Positions 1 to 10,797 of a stretch of DNA of 64,000 nucleotides are shown here, piece after piece. Each line of letters opens with the position of its first letter. The first letter of the stretch is position 1. The translations under genes were made by a program, and so were the position numbers. The DNA lies in the NCBI RefSeq assembly GCF_014192285.1, contig NZ_JACHXQ010000003.1, forward strand, positions 213,958 through 277,957, written 5' to 3'. The notes under the pieces were generated by a model. It had not been told where the DNA came from and did no database searches. It saw only the letters and a program-made list of their open reading frames with translations. Source of the DNA: Halomonas fontilapidosi (GTDB lineage Bacteria > Pseudomonadota > Gammaproteobacteria > Pseudomonadales > Halomonadaceae).

Positions 1-113
1 CTCGGAAGGCGTAGCGGACAACGATGACAGGCGGGTGGCCCTTACCAAGGGGCCCAGCGCAGCCGGTGGCGTATTGTAGCCGGCCAGGCGCGGTTTTCCT
101 ATCCATCCAGCCG

Positions 114-788
114 TTACAGCCATCCCCGCTCCGCGAAGGAGACCACCTCCCCGTCGCCCACCACGAAGTGGTCCAGCACGCGCACCTCGAAGAGCGCGAG
201 CGCCTCGCGAAGGCGGTCGGTGATGCGTCGGTCCGCATCGGAAGGCTCGGCCACGCCGGAGGGGTGATTGTGGGCGAAGATGATGGCGCCGGCGCCGAGT
301 TCCAGGGCGCGACGAGCCACTTCACGAGGATAGACCGAGGCGCTGTCCAGGGTGCCGCGAAACAGCGACTCGTAGCGGATCACCCGATGCTGGCTGTCGA
401 GGAACAGCGCGGCAAACTCCTCGTGGCCGAGATGGCGCAGCTGGGCGGCGAGGTAGGCGCGCACCAGCGAGGGGGAGGTCAGCGCGTCGCCACGGTTCAA
501 CTGGCTGGCGAGATGCCGCCGAGACAGCTCCAGGGTGGCCTGGAGCTGAACAAACTTGGCCATTCCCATGCCACGCTGGGCACAGAAGCGCGCCTGGTCG
601 GCCTCGAGCAACTGGCGAAGCCCACCGAAGGCCGATAGCAGATCCCTGGCCAGGTCCACCGCCGAACGCCCCTCGACGCCGACACGCAGAAAGATCGCCA
701 GCAGTTCGGCATCGGAGAGCGCCTCCACACCCAGCGCCAGCAGTTTCTCCCGGGGTCGCTCCCCCTCCGGCCAGTCCCGAATCGACAT
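114..788 (-). CDS. radC: RadC family JAB-domain protein
   Basis: A 224-residue protein of the RadC family, historically called a DNA repair protein although its biochemical role is unsettled. The N-terminal UPF0758/HhH part (about residues 1-95) is followed by a JAB/MPN+ metal-binding domain. The zinc motif is visible as HNHPSG at 173-178 with Ser183 and Asp186, fitting H-x-H-x7-S-x2-D. The start at 788 is chosen because a GGGAGG ribosome site precedes it and because MSIRDWP is the usual family start; a longer frame runs on upstream but lacks family similarity. It diverges from coaBC, as dfp and radC neighbour each other in many gammaproteobacteria. rpmB would be expected just left of the window. 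Confidence 0.93.
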   Translation of the reverse strand: MSIRDWPEGERPREKLLALGVEALSDAELLAIFLRVGVEGRSAVDLARDLLSAFGGLRQLLEADQARFCAQRGMGMAKFVQLQATLELSRRHLASQLNRGDALTSPSLVRAYLAAQLRHLGHEEFAALFLDSQHRVIRYESLFRGTLDSASVYPREVARRALELGAGAIIFAHNHPSGVAEPSDADRRITDRLREALALFEVRVLDHFVVGDGEVVSFAERGWL

Positions 789-903
789 CCCTGCCTCCCT
801 GCCCAACGCCCCTGACGTCACGTCAGTGTAGTCGGTCCGGCGGCTACGCAAGGTCGGGCACCGATGGTAAGGTAGGCAACCCGATTTCCGCTCGGATACC
901 ACC

Positions 904-2193
904 ATGTCATCACTGCCCGGCCCCGGAAACACCGCCCGACGGAGCGCCTCCCGACGCATACTGCTTGGCATCAGCGCCGGCATCGCTGCCTACAAGAGCG
1001 CTCAAATCGTCCGCCTGCTCACCCAGGCCGGCTGTGACGTGCGCGTAGTGATGACGCAGGGCGCCCAGGCCTTCATCACTCCGCTGACCTTGCAGGCGCT
1101 TAGTGGAGAAGCGGTGCGCACCTCGCTGCTCGACCCCGAAGCCGAGGCTGGCATGGGGCATATCGAGCTGGCGCGCTGGGCCGATACCATCCTGATTGCG
1201 CCGGCCACGGCGGACCTGATGGCGCGCCTCGCCCAGGGCCTGGCGGATGATCTGCTGACCACTCTGTGCCTGGCGAGCGAGGCGGAGAAAGTGATGGCCC
1301 CCGCCATGAATCAGGCCATGTGGCGCCACAAGGCCACGCAGCGCAACGCCCACCGGCTTGCCGAGGACGGCTGGCAATTGCTGGGGCCGGACAGCGGTGA
1401 CCAGGCCTGCGGTGACGTGGGGCCGGGGCGCATGCTCGAGCCCGAGACGATCGTGGCGGCGCTGCTTTCCACGGCACCCGATGCCGCGCCGGCCGAGGCG
1501 AATGCATCCGGGGAGGCCGACGGCCTGACCATCACCATCACCGCCGGCCCCACGCAGGAGCCGCTCGACCCGGTGCGCTACCTCTCCAATCACAGCTCCG
1601 GCAAGATGGGCTTCGCTCTGGCCGCCAGCGCTGCCGCGCTGGGCGCTCGGGTGCGGCTAATCAGCGGCCCGGTCGGCCTGCCGACGCCGGAGGGCGTCGA
1701 ACGTACCGACGTCGAGACCGCCCAGGAGATGCACGAGGCCGCCCAGCGGCTGGCCATCGACAGCGATATCTTCATCGGCTGCGCCGCCGTGGCCGACTAC
1801 CGTGCCGAGGCGGCCGCCGAGCACAAGATCAAGAAGGTCGAGGGCGAGGAGGGGCTCATCCTGCGCCTGGTGAAGAACCCCGACGTCATCGCCGGTGTCG
1901 CCGCCCTCCCCGAGTCACAGCGTCCGCTGGTGGTAGGTTTCGCCGCCGAGACGCGCGACCTCGAGGCCTATGCTCGGGACAAGCTGACCCGCAAGGGGCT
2001 CGACATGATCGTCGCCAACGACGTCTCCCGAGCCGGCCTCGGCTTCGGCAGCGACGACAACGCCGCCCTGCTGCTATGGCGGGAAGGCGACGGGGAAGGC
2101 AGCGAGAGCCTCGCCCCCCAGCCCAAGGCACAGCTTGCCCAGGCGGTGATGCGCCGCGCGCTCTCCTGCCTGGCGTTCCATCACGCCCCCTGA
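904..2193 (+). CDS. coaBC: Bifunctional phosphopantothenoylcysteine decarboxylase / phosphopantothenate-cysteine ligase
   Basis: This 429-residue fusion carries out two steps of coenzyme A synthesis. The CoaB half joins cysteine to 4'-phosphopantothenate using CTP, and the CoaC half decarboxylates the product using FMN. The N-terminal flavoprotein domain (about 18-190) shows the ISAGIAAYK start, His86 in GHIELA, the APAMNQAMW substrate loop near 132-140 and the [10 protein letters not shown] segment with the catalytic Cys. The C-terminal ligase half (about 205-425) has [15 protein letters not shown] and the KIKK segment. Length matches E. coli Dfp (about 406) with a slightly long linker. dut follows 21 bp downstream, so the two are probably cotranscribed. 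Confidence 0.96.
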   Translation: MSSLPGPGNTARRSASRRILLGISAGIAAYKSAQIVRLLTQAGCDVRVVMTQGAQAFITPLTLQALSGEAVRTSLLDPEAEAGMGHIELARWADTILIAPATADLMARLAQGLADDLLTTLCLASEAEKVMAPAMNQAMWRHKATQRNAHRLAEDGWQLLGPDSGDQACGDVGPGRMLEPETIVAALLSTAPDAAPAEANASGEADGLTITITAGPTQEPLDPVRYLSNHSSGKMGFALAASAAALGARVRLISGPVGLPTPEGVERTDVETAQEMHEAAQRLAIDSDIFIGCAAVADYRAEAAAEHKIKKVEGEEGLILRLVKNPDVIAGVAALPESQRPLVVGFAAETRDLEAYARDKLTRKGLDMIVANDVSRAGLGFGSDDNAALLLWREGDGEGSESLAPQPKAQLAQAVMRRALSCLAFHHAP

Positions 2194-2214
2194 TACCGAT
2201 CCCGAGGACCCCAG

Positions 2215-2682
2215 ATGCCCGTCCCTCCTGCTCGCCCGCGCCTCGCCGTCAAGCTGCTCGACGAGCGCTTGCGCGACTACCTGCCTCGATACGCCACCGA
2301 CGGTTCTGCCGGCATGGACCTGCGTGCCCTGCTCGATGCCCCGCTGACCCTGGCACCCGGGCAGTGCGAGCTGGTGCGCACCGGGCTTGCCATCCACATT
2401 GCCGACCCGACCCTCGCCGGAATGATCCTGCCCCGCTCGGGACTGGGTCACAAGCACGGTATCGTGCTCGGCAACCTGGTCGGCCTGATCGATTCCGACT
2501 ATCAGGGTGAGCTGATGATCTCCACATGGAACCGTGGCAAGGCGCCCTTCACCCTCGAGCCTTTCGAGAAGCTGGCGCAGTATGTGCTCGTTCCCGTCGT
2601 ACAGGCCGACCTCGAGATCGTCGACACCTTCGACACCAGCCTGCGCGGTGCCGGGGGCTTCGGTAGCTCCGGCCGTCACTGA
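2215..2682 (+). CDS. dut: dUTP diphosphatase
   Basis: Trimeric dUTPase of 155 residues that hydrolyses dUTP to dUMP and pyrophosphate, keeping uracil out of DNA and supplying dUMP for dTMP synthesis. The conserved motifs appear in order: DGSAGMDL (motif 1), [10 protein letters not shown] (motif 2), [11 protein letters not shown] (motif 3, with the catalytic Asp), and the glycine-rich [10 protein letters not shown] tail (motif 5) that closes over the nucleotide. The length is typical. It sits between coaBC and the phosphomannomutase gene, the conserved dfp-dut-algC order of pseudomonads and halomonads. Confidence 0.97.
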   Translation: MPVPPARPRLAVKLLDERLRDYLPRYATDGSAGMDLRALLDAPLTLAPGQCELVRTGLAIHIADPTLAGMILPRSGLGHKHGIVLGNLVGLIDSDYQGELMISTWNRGKAPFTLEPFEKLAQYVLVPVVQADLEIVDTFDTSLRGAGGFGSSGRH

Positions 2683-2731
2683 CGGCCGGTGATGGACCCC
2701 GCGACGCGAGACTCCACACAGGAAAGATACC

Positions 2732-4129
2732 ATGACCCAAGACGCCAGCCAGGCAGTCCCCGCCTCCATCTTCCGCGCCTACGACATTCGCGGCATCGTC
2801 GACGACACCCTGAGCGAGACGAGCGTCGCGCAGATCGGTCATGCCATCGGCAGCGAGGCCCAGTCGCGCGGCGAGTTCACCGTGGTCGTCGCCCGCGACG
2901 GTCGCCTCTCCGGCCCACGCCTGCTGGCCGCCCTGACGCGTGGCCTCATGACCTCGGGTTGCGACGTCATCGATATCGGCATGGTGCCCACCCCGGTGCT
3001 CTACTTCGCCACCCACGTGCTCGACGGCACGACCTCGGGCGTGATGGTCACCGGCAGCCACAACCCGCCGAACTACAACGGCTTCAAGATCGTGCTGGGC
3101 GGCGAGACGCTCTCCGGCGACGCCATCACCGCGCTGCATACGCGCCTGACGAACGGCGAACTCAGCGACGGCCAGGGCAGCATGCGTCAGGAGGACGTAC
3201 GTGACGCCTATCTAGCCCGCATCCTCGGCGATGTCACGCTCGACCGTCCGCTCAAGGCGGTGGTCGATTGCGGCAACGGCGTCGCCGGCGAACTGGGCCC
3301 GGCACTGGTCGAGCGCCTCGGGGCCGAGACCCTACCGCTGTTCGCCGAGATCGACGGCACCTTCCCCAACCATCATCCGGATCCGGGCAAGCCCGAAAAC
3401 CTCCAGGACCTGATTCGCACCGTGCAGGAGAGCGGGGCGGACATCGGCCTGGCCTTTGACGGCGACGGCGACCGACTCGGCGTGATCACGCCGAGCGGCA
3501 AGCTGATCTATCCCGACCATCTGCTGATGGCCTTCGCCGAGGACATGCTGTCGCGCAATCGCGACGCCCGGGTGATCTTCGATGTCAAGTGCACCGGCAA
3601 TCTGACCCGGGTCATCGAGGAAGCCGGCGGCACACCGGAGATGTGGCGCACCGGGCATTCGCTGATCAAGGCGCGCATGAAGGAGACCGGCGCCCTGCTG
3701 GCCGGCGAGATGAGCGGTCACATCTTCTTCAAGGAGCGCTGGTACGGCTTCGACGACGGCCTGTACGCCGCCGCCCGCCTGCTGGAAATCCTCTCGAAGC
3801 AGGCCGACGATGCCGATAGCTTCTTCGCCCGCTACCCCCAGGACGTCGGCACCCCGGAGATCAACATCACGGTCACCGACGAGAGCAAGTTCGCGCTGGT
3901 GGAGCGGCTGGCCCGAGAGGGCGACTTCGGCGAGGACGGCGTCAAGACGACCCTGGATGGCATCCGCGTCGACTATCCGGACGGCTGGGGCCTGTGCCGC
4001 GCCTCCAACACCACGCCGGTGCTGGTGCTGCGCTTCGAGGGCAAGGACGACGCTGCCCTAGCCCGCATCCGCGGGCGCTTCGCCGACGCCCTCACCCAGG
4101 TGTCACCCGACCTCGAACTGCCCCTTTGA
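2732..4129 (+). CDS. algC: Phosphomannomutase/phosphoglucomutase
   Basis: An alpha-D-phosphohexomutase of 465 residues. It interconverts mannose-1-P/6-P or glucose-1-P/6-P through a phosphoserine, feeding polysaccharide, LPS and nucleotide-sugar synthesis. The phosphoserine loop TGSHNPPNYNG contains Ser109. The Mg-binding DGDGDR loop lies near residue 245, the sugar-specificity loop GEMSGH near 330, and a C-terminal phosphate-binding RASNTTPVLVLR segment is present. Length and gene order match AlgC of Pseudomonas. The gene name is assigned by that similarity; manB/pgm-like specificity cannot be separated from sequence alone. An 11-bp hairpin spans its stop codon. Confidence 0.92.
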   Translation: MTQDASQAVPASIFRAYDIRGIVDDTLSETSVAQIGHAIGSEAQSRGEFTVVVARDGRLSGPRLLAALTRGLMTSGCDVIDIGMVPTPVLYFATHVLDGTTSGVMVTGSHNPPNYNGFKIVLGGETLSGDAITALHTRLTNGELSDGQGSMRQEDVRDAYLARILGDVTLDRPLKAVVDCGNGVAGELGPALVERLGAETLPLFAEIDGTFPNHHPDPGKPENLQDLIRTVQESGADIGLAFDGDGDRLGVITPSGKLIYPDHLLMAFAEDMLSRNRDARVIFDVKCTGNLTRVIEEAGGTPEMWRTGHSLIKARMKETGALLAGEMSGHIFFKERWYGFDDGLYAAARLLEILSKQADDADSFFARYPQDVGTPEINITVTDESKFALVERLAREGDFGEDGVKTTLDGIRVDYPDGWGLCRASNTTPVLVLRFEGKDDAALARIRGRFADALTQVSPDLELPL

Positions 4130-4140
4130 GGGGCAGTTCG
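4114..4140 (+). other. Hairpin across the algC stop codon
   Basis: A perfect 11-bp inverted repeat (arm CGAACTGCCCC at 4114-4124, loop TTTGA, second arm 4130-4140) contains the algC stop codon TGA at 4127-4129 in its loop. No T-tract follows, so it is not a classical terminator. It could stabilise the algC mRNA end or attenuate reading into argB, whose start is 30 bp further on. Confidence 0.55.
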
Positions 4141-4148
4141 CCGCATAG

Positions 4149-5087
<939 letters not shown>

Positions 5088-5130
5088 GCCTGCCGGCCCC
5101 GATCCACTCGACCGACAAGAACACAACGAC

Positions 5131-5742
5131 ATGACGCAGGAAACACGTCCCCCCAATCGCCGCGAACAGATCCTGCAGGGCCTGGCGCTGATGCTGGAAG
5201 AGGATAGCGGCAAACGCATCACCGTGGCCGCCCTGGCACGCCAGGTCGGTGTCTCGGAGGCCGCGCTCTATCGCCACTTTCCCAGCAAGGCGCGCATGTT
5301 CGAGGGGCTGATCGCGTTCATCGAGGAGTCCCTCTTCGAGCGTATCGGCCGCATCCTCGATGAGGTGCCGGAGGCGGTGCCGCGCTGCGGCCAGATCCTC
5401 ACCCTGGTGCTGGCCTTCGCCGAGAAGAACCCGGGCCTCTCGCGCCTGCTGGGTGGCGATGCCCTGACCGGCGAGACGTCACGACTTCGTCTTCGCATCC
5501 ACCAGCTCTTCGAGCGTCTCGAGACCCAGCTCAAGCAGGTGCTGCGTGAAGCGGAGCTGCGCGAAGGGCGCCGCCCCGCGCTGCCCGTGCCGGCGGCTGC
5601 CAACCTGCTGCTGGCCCATCTGGAGGGGCAGATCTCGCGCTACGTGCGCAGCGACTTCCGCCACCGCCCCACCGAGCACTGGGACGACCAGTGGGCGCTG
5701 TTCTCGGCACAGCTGCTTCGGGAGAGCCCGCAGACGGCGTAG
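5131..5742 (+). CDS. slmA: Nucleoid occlusion factor SlmA
   Basis: A 203-residue TetR-fold DNA-binding protein. SlmA binds palindromic sites over most of the chromosome outside the terminus and blocks FtsZ polymerisation there, preventing septation across the nucleoid. The helix-turn-helix is recognisable at about residues 30-55 ([21 protein letters not shown]), and the rest of the protein is the all-helical SlmA C-terminal domain. Length agrees with E. coli SlmA (198). In E. coli slmA lies beside dut and coaBC; here algC and argB are interposed. Confidence 0.94.
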   Translation: MTQETRPPNRREQILQGLALMLEEDSGKRITVAALARQVGVSEAALYRHFPSKARMFEGLIAFIEESLFERIGRILDEVPEAVPRCGQILTLVLAFAEKNPGLSRLLGGDALTGETSRLRLRIHQLFERLETQLKQVLREAELREGRRPALPVPAAANLLLAHLEGQISRYVRSDFRHRPTEHWDDQWALFSAQLLRESPQTA

Positions 5743-5771
5743 CGCGCCGAGCAAGGGCTCAAGGAGAACGT

Positions 5772-5802
5772 AAAAAGCCCCGCCGGCGGTCGCCGACGGG
5801 GC
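5772..5802 (-). terminator. rpoH terminator
   Basis: GC-rich inverted repeat (arms 5777-5788 and 5791-5802, one C/A mismatch) followed on the minus strand by TTTTT (5776-5772). It ends rpoH transcripts 75 bp past the stop codon and also lies after slmA on the plus strand, between the two convergent genes. Confidence 0.75.
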
Positions 5803-5876
5803 CCTCTCGTCACTGTCTACTTTCCGCTTGCTACCTCGAGGCTAGGCGCCTGTCGCTCGGCGCTGCCCGCAGGGCG

Positions 5877-6743
5877 TCACGCCGCCATGGTATCGCCGAT
5901 CTGCTGGCGAATCTTCTTCATGGCATTCTTCTCGAGCTGGCGGATACGCTCGGCAGAAACGCCGTAGACGTCGGCCAACTCGTGCAGGGTGGCCTTGTCG
6001 TCTCCCAGCCAGCGGCGCTGCAGGATGTCCCGAGAGCGCTCATCAAGGGCCGCCAGGGCCTGCTGAAGGCGGTGGGTGGCATCCTGCTCCCAGTCGCTGT
6101 CCTCGAGCTGGGTGGCCGGGTCTGCACTACTGTCATCGAGGAAGTGTACCGGCGCCTGATAGGCGGACTCCTCGTCTTCGCCCGGCGAGGCATCGAAACC
6201 GGCGTCGTGGGCCGACAGACGGCCCTCCATCTCGCGAACCACCTCGGGCTTGACGTCAAGATCCTTGGCGATGGCCTCGACCTCGTCGCTATTCAGCCAG
6301 GCCAGGCGCTTCTTGGCGCCCCGCAGGTTGAAGAACAATTTCCGCTGGGCCTTGGTGGTGGCGATCTTGACGATACGCCAGTTGCGCAGCACGAACTCGT
6401 GAATCTCGGCCTTGATCCAGTGCACGGCGAAGGAGACCAGCCGCACTCCCTGGTTAGGGTCGAAGCGCTTGACGGCCTTCATCAGACCGACGTTGCCTTC
6501 CTGGATGAGGTCGGCCTGAGGCAGCCCGTAGCCGGAGTAGCTGCGAGCGATGTAGACGACAAAGCGCAGATGCGAGAGCACCAGCCGGCGCGCCGACTCG
6601 AGGTCTCCCTCGTCGTGCAGACGGAAGGCCAGTTCGCGCTCCTCGTCGACGGTCAGCATCGGAATACCGTTGACCGCCTGAATGTAACCGTTCAGGTCAT
6701 GACCCGGCGAGAGCTGACCCACCGGCAGAAGACTGGTGCTCAT
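5877..6743 (-). CDS. rpoH: RNA polymerase sigma-32 factor
   Basis: Heat-shock sigma factor of 288 residues that directs RNA polymerase to chaperone and protease promoters. Sigma regions 2 ([20 protein letters not shown] through the [11 protein letters not shown] segment), 3 and 4 (helix-turn-helix [19 protein letters not shown]) are present. The RpoH box QRKLFFNLR, specific to sigma-32, is intact. The start at 6743 is preferred over an ATG 13 codons upstream because AAGGAGA sits just before it. The position downstream of ftsYEX matches E. coli. The mRNA may fold over its start as an RNA thermometer; this was not tested. Confidence 0.96.
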   Translation of the reverse strand: MSTSLLPVGQLSPGHDLNGYIQAVNGIPMLTVDEERELAFRLHDEGDLESARRLVLSHLRFVVYIARSYSGYGLPQADLIQEGNVGLMKAVKRFDPNQGVRLVSFAVHWIKAEIHEFVLRNWRIVKIATTKAQRKLFFNLRGAKKRLAWLNSDEVEAIAKDLDVKPEVVREMEGRLSAHDAGFDASPGEDEESAYQAPVHFLDDSSADPATQLEDSDWEQDATHRLQQALAALDERSRDILQRRWLGDDKATLHELADVYGVSAERIRQLEKNAMKKIRQQIGDTMAA

Positions 6744-6861
6744 GTGCAGGTTGTCTCCTTCGAAACCCATAAGGCTGTGCATGGTTGCCGTATAAGATGG
6801 TAAAGACCGATGAAAGTTCCGGCCGATGCCCGATATCCCGTGGATTCGTCCAACCCTCGGC

Positions 6862-7836
6862 TCAGCGAGGCCGACTCTCCGCCAGGTGCCGATTCACGGC
6901 GATCCAGGCACCCAGCCAGCCAAGTAGTGTACTAGAACACAGTAGTATTGTAGACCCCTCGAGGCCCAGCCGCGGCAGGTGGAAGCTGGCCCCGTAGCTC
7001 GCCGCCAGGGCCGAGACCGGCGCCGAAAGCCAGTCGCTGCCTAGCGTCAATAGACCCCAGGCCAAGAGGCCACCGCCCAGCCCGAACCAGGCGCCGCTGT
7101 ACAGGAACGGGCGGCGCACGAAGGCATGGGTGGCACCGATCAGGGTGATCACCTCGATCTCCTGACGGCGATTCTCCACGGCGAGCCGGATGGTATTGCC
7201 TACCACCAACAGCACGCCCAGCCCGAACAGCACACCCAGCGCCAGGGTGACCCGCTGGCCCAACTCGGCAAGGTGACGCAGGCGCTCGAGCCAGGCGAGG
7301 TCCAGGCGCACTTCGTCGACCCCGGGAACAGCCTCGAACCGCTCGGCGAGTCGCCGCACTGCCTGGGGGGCAGGGTCTGCGGGGCGCACCACCACGCTGG
7401 CCGGCAGGGGGTTGTCGTCGAGGCGGGCCAGCGCATCGCGCAGCCCCAGCGCCTGGTGAAACTCGGCCATGCCCTCGGCGGCGGTGATCAAGCGGGTGTC
7501 GAGCACCCCCGCCTGGGCGGCCAGCGCCTGCTCGATGCGTCCGGCCTCACTATCGCCGACTCCGACCTCCAGGTAAGCGGTGAGGGTGGCGCTCTGCTCC
7601 AGCTCGGCGTCGAGCAGACGCGCGCTGTCCAGGGTCAGCCAGAGCCCCGCGGGCAGCACCAGGGCAATGGCGATGGCCAGCATGGTCATCAGACTCCCCA
7701 GCGGGCGGCGCAGCAGGCGACGCGCACTGTCGAGAACCATGGCACGGTGATGACGCGCCCAGGCCCGCCAGCGTATGCCACCAGCCGGCCGCTGGGTGCG
7801 CGCCCCGCGGGGCGAAGGGGCGGATTCGCGGCTCAT
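6862..7836 (-). CDS. ftsX: Cell division protein FtsX
   Basis: A 324-residue inner-membrane permease-fold partner of FtsE. FtsEX sits at the divisome, where it controls periplasmic murein hydrolases through EnvC rather than transporting a substrate. A cytoplasmic N-terminal extension (about 55 residues) precedes the first membrane segment ([20 protein letters not shown]), then a periplasmic domain (about 80-200) and three C-terminal membrane segments. It overlaps ftsE by 4 bp, implying translational coupling. Confidence 0.94.
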   Translation of the reverse strand: MSRESAPSPRGARTQRPAGGIRWRAWARHHRAMVLDSARRLLRRPLGSLMTMLAIAIALVLPAGLWLTLDSARLLDAELEQSATLTAYLEVGVGDSEAGRIEQALAAQAGVLDTRLITAAEGMAEFHQALGLRDALARLDDNPLPASVVVRPADPAPQAVRRLAERFEAVPGVDEVRLDLAWLERLRHLAELGQRVTLALGVLFGLGVLLVVGNTIRLAVENRRQEIEVITLIGATHAFVRRPFLYSGAWFGLGGGLLAWGLLTLGSDWLSAPVSALAASYGASFHLPRLGLEGSTILLCSSTLLGWLGAWIAVNRHLAESRPR

Positions 7837-8501
7837 GCGACCTCCTCGTCAGCCACCAGGCGTCCGTCATGGAGGCGCAAGGTGCGGTGGCGAAGCCGAG
7901 CGATCAGCGCCAGGTCGTGGCTGGCGACCATCACCGTGGTGCCGATGCGATTGAAGTCCTCGAACAGCGCCATGATGTCGGCAGAGAGCTGGGGGTCGAG
8001 GTTGCCAGTGGGCTCGTCGGCAAGCAGTAACGCCGGCTTGTTGACGACCGCCCGGGCGATGCCGACCCGCTGCTGCTCGCCGCCTGAGAGCTCGATGGGC
8101 AGCGCACCCTCTCGATGCAAGAGGCCCACCTTGTCCAGAGCCGCCCTCACCCGCCGCGCCGCCTCGCGGTGCTCGACCCCCTGGATCTCCAGCGGCAGGG
8201 CCACGTTGTGATAGATGGAGCGGTCGAAGAGCAGCTGATGGTCCTGGAAGACCACGCCGATCTGGCGGCGATAGAAGGGAATCTGGCTGTGATGCAGGCG
8301 CTCGATGTCATGGCCCGCCACCCGCACCTTGCCGCGGCTGGGGCGCTCCAGACGCATGATCAGGCGCAGCAGCGAGCTCTTGCCCGCGCCGGAGTGGCCG
8401 GTGAGGAAGACCATCTCGCCGCGTCGCACCCGGAAATCGATATTGGCGAGCGCCTCGAAACGCCCTCCATAGCGCTTGCCGACGTGCTCGAAGGCGATCA
8501 T
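7833..8501 (-). CDS. ftsE: Cell division ATP-binding protein FtsE
   Basis: A 222-residue ABC ATPase. Walker A GHSGAGKSSLLRL, Q-loop VFQDHQLLFD, signature LSGGEQQRVGIARAV, Walker B LLLADEPTGNLDP and the H-loop VASHD are all present. With FtsX it forms the divisome complex that activates septal peptidoglycan hydrolysis. It overlaps both ftsY and ftsX by 4 bp, giving a tightly coupled ftsY-ftsE-ftsX order as in E. coli. Confidence 0.97.
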   Translation of the reverse strand: MIAFEHVGKRYGGRFEALANIDFRVRRGEMVFLTGHSGAGKSSLLRLIMRLERPSRGKVRVAGHDIERLHHSQIPFYRRQIGVVFQDHQLLFDRSIYHNVALPLEIQGVEHREAARRVRAALDKVGLLHREGALPIELSGGEQQRVGIARAVVNKPALLLADEPTGNLDPQLSADIMALFEDFNRIGTTVMVASHDLALIARLRHRTLRLHDGRLVADEEVA

Positions 8502-9766
8502 GACGCCGGCGACACCGGCTCGCGATCGAACAGGGCATCGATGAACTCCTGCGCCGCGAAGGGTCGCAGGTCATCCAGCGACTCGCCGACGCCGATGAAG
8601 CGGATCGGCGTGCCGAGCTGGCGGGCCAGAGCGAAGATAATGCCGCCCTTGGCGGTGCCGTCGAGCTTGGTCAGCGTGATACCGGTGACCGGCACCGCCT
8701 CGTTGAAGGTCGAGGCCTGAGCGAGGGCGTTCTGGCCAGTCCCGGCATCGAGCACCAGCATGACCTCGTGGGGTGCAGTGTCGTCGACCTTGGCCATCAC
8801 CCGTCGGACCTTCTTGAGCTCCTCCATCAGATGAGCCTTGTTGTGCAGGCGCCCTGCGGTATCCGCGATCAGCACGTCGACGCCTCGCGCCTTGGCGGCC
8901 GACACGGCATCGAAGATCACCGAGGCGCTGTCGGCGCCGGTATGCTGAGCGATCACCGGCACGGCGTTGCGCTCGCCCCAGACCTTTAGCTGCTCCACTG
9001 CCGCTGCACGGAAGGTATCGCCCGCCGCCAGCATCACGCTGCGCCCCTCGCGCTGAAAGCGCTGGGTCAGCTTGCCGATGGTCGTGGTCTTGCCCACACC
9101 ATTGACGCCCACCACCAGGATCACGAACGGGCCCTCGCCCTTGGGCGGCAGCGTTAGCGGTCGAGTGACCGGCTCGAGCATCGCCGCGAGCTCCTCCTGC
9201 AGGGCTCGGTAGAGCGCCTGGGGCTCCTTGAGCTCCTTGCGCGAGACCCGGTCGGTGAGCCGGTCGATGATCTCGGTGGTGGCCTCGATGCCCACATCCG
9301 CCATCAGCAGCTGGGTCTCGAGCTCCTCCATGAGGTCGTCATCGATCTGCTTGCGGCCCATGAAGAGGTCGGCCAGACCGTCGGTGAGATTGGCGCGTGT
9401 CTTGCCAAGCCCGGCACGAATGCGGGCAAACCAGCCCTTCTTCTCGGCGACCGGCTTCTCCTGCAGCGCCGCCCTGGGTGGCGACGGCTCGGTCTCGTGG
9501 GCGAGCTCGGATTCAGGCGAGGGCTTGGCCGGTGGCTCGGGAGCGGGCTCGGGCATGGCTTCGCTGGCCGGGGTCACGGACGTCTGATGATGCGGCGCCG
9601 GGGGCGTTGCCGTCTCGTCGCCTGCCTGGTCGACGTCCTCCGCCGGCGTGCTGACCTCATCCGCCGTCTGCTCCTCCGCCTGCTCCTCCGCCTGCTGCTC
9701 GGCCTCCTGTTCCGGTGTTGTCTGCTGCCCTTCCTGCTGCTTCTTGCGCTTGAAAATACCGAACAT
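8498..9766 (-). CDS. ftsY: Signal recognition particle receptor FtsY
   Basis: SRP receptor GTPase of 422 residues, receiving ribosome-nascent chain complexes from Ffh at the inner membrane. Residues 1-110 form a Glu/Ala/Pro-rich acidic A domain, starting FGIFKRKK, a basic amphipathic membrane-binding patch. The NG domain follows, with GVNGVGKTTTIGKL (G1), DTFRAAA (G2 region), DTAGR (G3) and TKLDGTAKGG (G4). The start at 9766 gives the standard MFGIFKRK; the frame opens 6 codons earlier with no support. The partner ffh is at 32.7-34.1 kb. Confidence 0.96.
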   Translation of the reverse strand: MFGIFKRKKQQEGQQTTPEQEAEQQAEEQAEEQTADEVSTPAEDVDQAGDETATPPAPHHQTSVTPASEAMPEPAPEPPAKPSPESELAHETEPSPPRAALQEKPVAEKKGWFARIRAGLGKTRANLTDGLADLFMGRKQIDDDLMEELETQLLMADVGIEATTEIIDRLTDRVSRKELKEPQALYRALQEELAAMLEPVTRPLTLPPKGEGPFVILVVGVNGVGKTTTIGKLTQRFQREGRSVMLAAGDTFRAAAVEQLKVWGERNAVPVIAQHTGADSASVIFDAVSAAKARGVDVLIADTAGRLHNKAHLMEELKKVRRVMAKVDDTAPHEVMLVLDAGTGQNALAQASTFNEAVPVTGITLTKLDGTAKGGIIFALARQLGTPIRFIGVGESLDDLRPFAAQEFIDALFDREPVSPAS

Positions 9767-9857
9767 GGGGGGATCACGCCTCACGGATGAACGAATCGCC
9801 TCATCCTACCATTGAGCACCATGACTGTGGACAAGCCGGCGGTTACAATCCGCCCCC

Positions 9858-10517
9858 ATGACACGACGCCGCCCCTCCTCTCGAAAGCCATGCCGATCGG
9901 ACGCTCCCCAGGGCAAGGGCACCGGACGCCGGAATGCCGGCCGGCTGCGCATCATCGGCGGCGAGTACCGCCGCCGCCAGCTGCCGGTGCTCGACCGCCC
10001 GGGGCTGCGTCCCACGCCTGACCGGGTGCGCGAGACGCTGTTCAACTGGCTCACCGATGCCACGCCCGGGGCAAGGGTGCTGGATCTGTTTGCCGGCACC
10101 GGCGCACTCGGCCTCGAGGCCCTCTCGCGGGGCGCCCGGCAGGCGGTATTCGTCGAGCGCGACGCCAAAGTGGCGCGCCAACTCACCGACAACCTCGCGG
10201 CCCTGGGAGCCAACGAACGCGCCCGGCTGGTCAACGCCGATGCCCAGGCCTTCCTCACCGGCGCCCCTACTCCCTTCTCCCTGGCATTCCTCGATCCGCC
10301 CTTCCGCCTGGGGCTCGCCGGGGCCTGCTGCCACGCCCTGGAGGCCGGCTGGCTCGCCGAGGAGGCACTGATCTACGTGGAGACCGAGTCATCGCTCGCC
10401 CCGGAGGTACCCGCCAACTGGCACCTGCATCGCGAGGTACGGGCCGGCGACAGCACGGGATGGCTCTACCGCCGACAACCGCCAGGCGCAAGGTCGCCCG
10501 ACGGCGACGCTTGCTGA
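9858..10517 (+). CDS. rsmD: 16S rRNA (guanine(966)-N(2))-methyltransferase
   Basis: A 219-residue Rossmann-fold methyltransferase that methylates G966 of 16S rRNA with SAM. The family start LRIIGGEYRRR, PTPDRVRETLFNWL, the SAM motif DLFAGTGALGLEALSRGA and the catalytic DPPF motif (FLDPPFRLG) are clear. About 25 basic residues precede the conserved domain. It diverges from ftsY with a 91-bp gap, the same neighbour relation as in E. coli. Confidence 0.95.
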   Translation: MTRRRPSSRKPCRSDAPQGKGTGRRNAGRLRIIGGEYRRRQLPVLDRPGLRPTPDRVRETLFNWLTDATPGARVLDLFAGTGALGLEALSRGARQAVFVERDAKVARQLTDNLAALGANERARLVNADAQAFLTGAPTPFSLAFLDPPFRLGLAGACCHALEAGWLAEEALIYVETESSLAPEVPANWHLHREVRAGDSTGWLYRRQPPGARSPDGDAC

Positions 10518-10598
10518 GCCCCGACCGCGGCGTTACGCTGCGCGCTGAAGGAACCCAACGGGCATGCCCCACCAGCAGGATGTCGTCAGGAGAACAGG

Positions 10599-10793
10599 AT
10601 GAGTATTGAACTCTTCAACCAGCTCGAACAGAAGGTCACCAGCGCCGTCGAGGCCCTGGAGCTGATGAGGATGGAAGCCGAGGAGCTGCGCGAGGAAAAC
10701 GCCCGCCTGAAGCAGGAGCGCGAGGAGTGGGAGCGTCGCCTCTCCGCCCTGCTGGGCAAGTTCGACGAGGTCGAGACCACCACCAGCAACTGA
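10599..10793 (+). CDS. zapB: Cell division protein ZapB
   Basis: A 64-residue, almost entirely coiled-coil protein. It begins SIELFNQLEQKV, has heptad-spaced Leu/Ile/Val and is rich in Glu. ZapB binds ZapA at the Z ring and stabilises it, linking it to the terminus through MatP. An AGGAGAACAGG ribosome site lies directly before the ATG. It is convergent with rimI, 4 bp apart. A generic small coiled coil is the alternative, but the N-terminus and length match ZapB well. Confidence 0.85.
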   Translation: MSIELFNQLEQKVTSAVEALELMRMEAEELREENARLKQEREEWERRLSALLGKFDEVETTTSN

Positions 10794-10797
10794 GGCA

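Noticed and set aside
24..638. 204-residue plus-strand ORF opposite radC
   Set aside because: It is the complement of radC in a high-GC genome; no protein-like features or ribosome site.
5691..6803. 370-residue plus-strand ORF over rpoH
   Set aside because: Antisense shadow of a clear sigma-32 gene; composition is biased (Leu/Val/Gly/His/Gln) as expected for the opposite strand.
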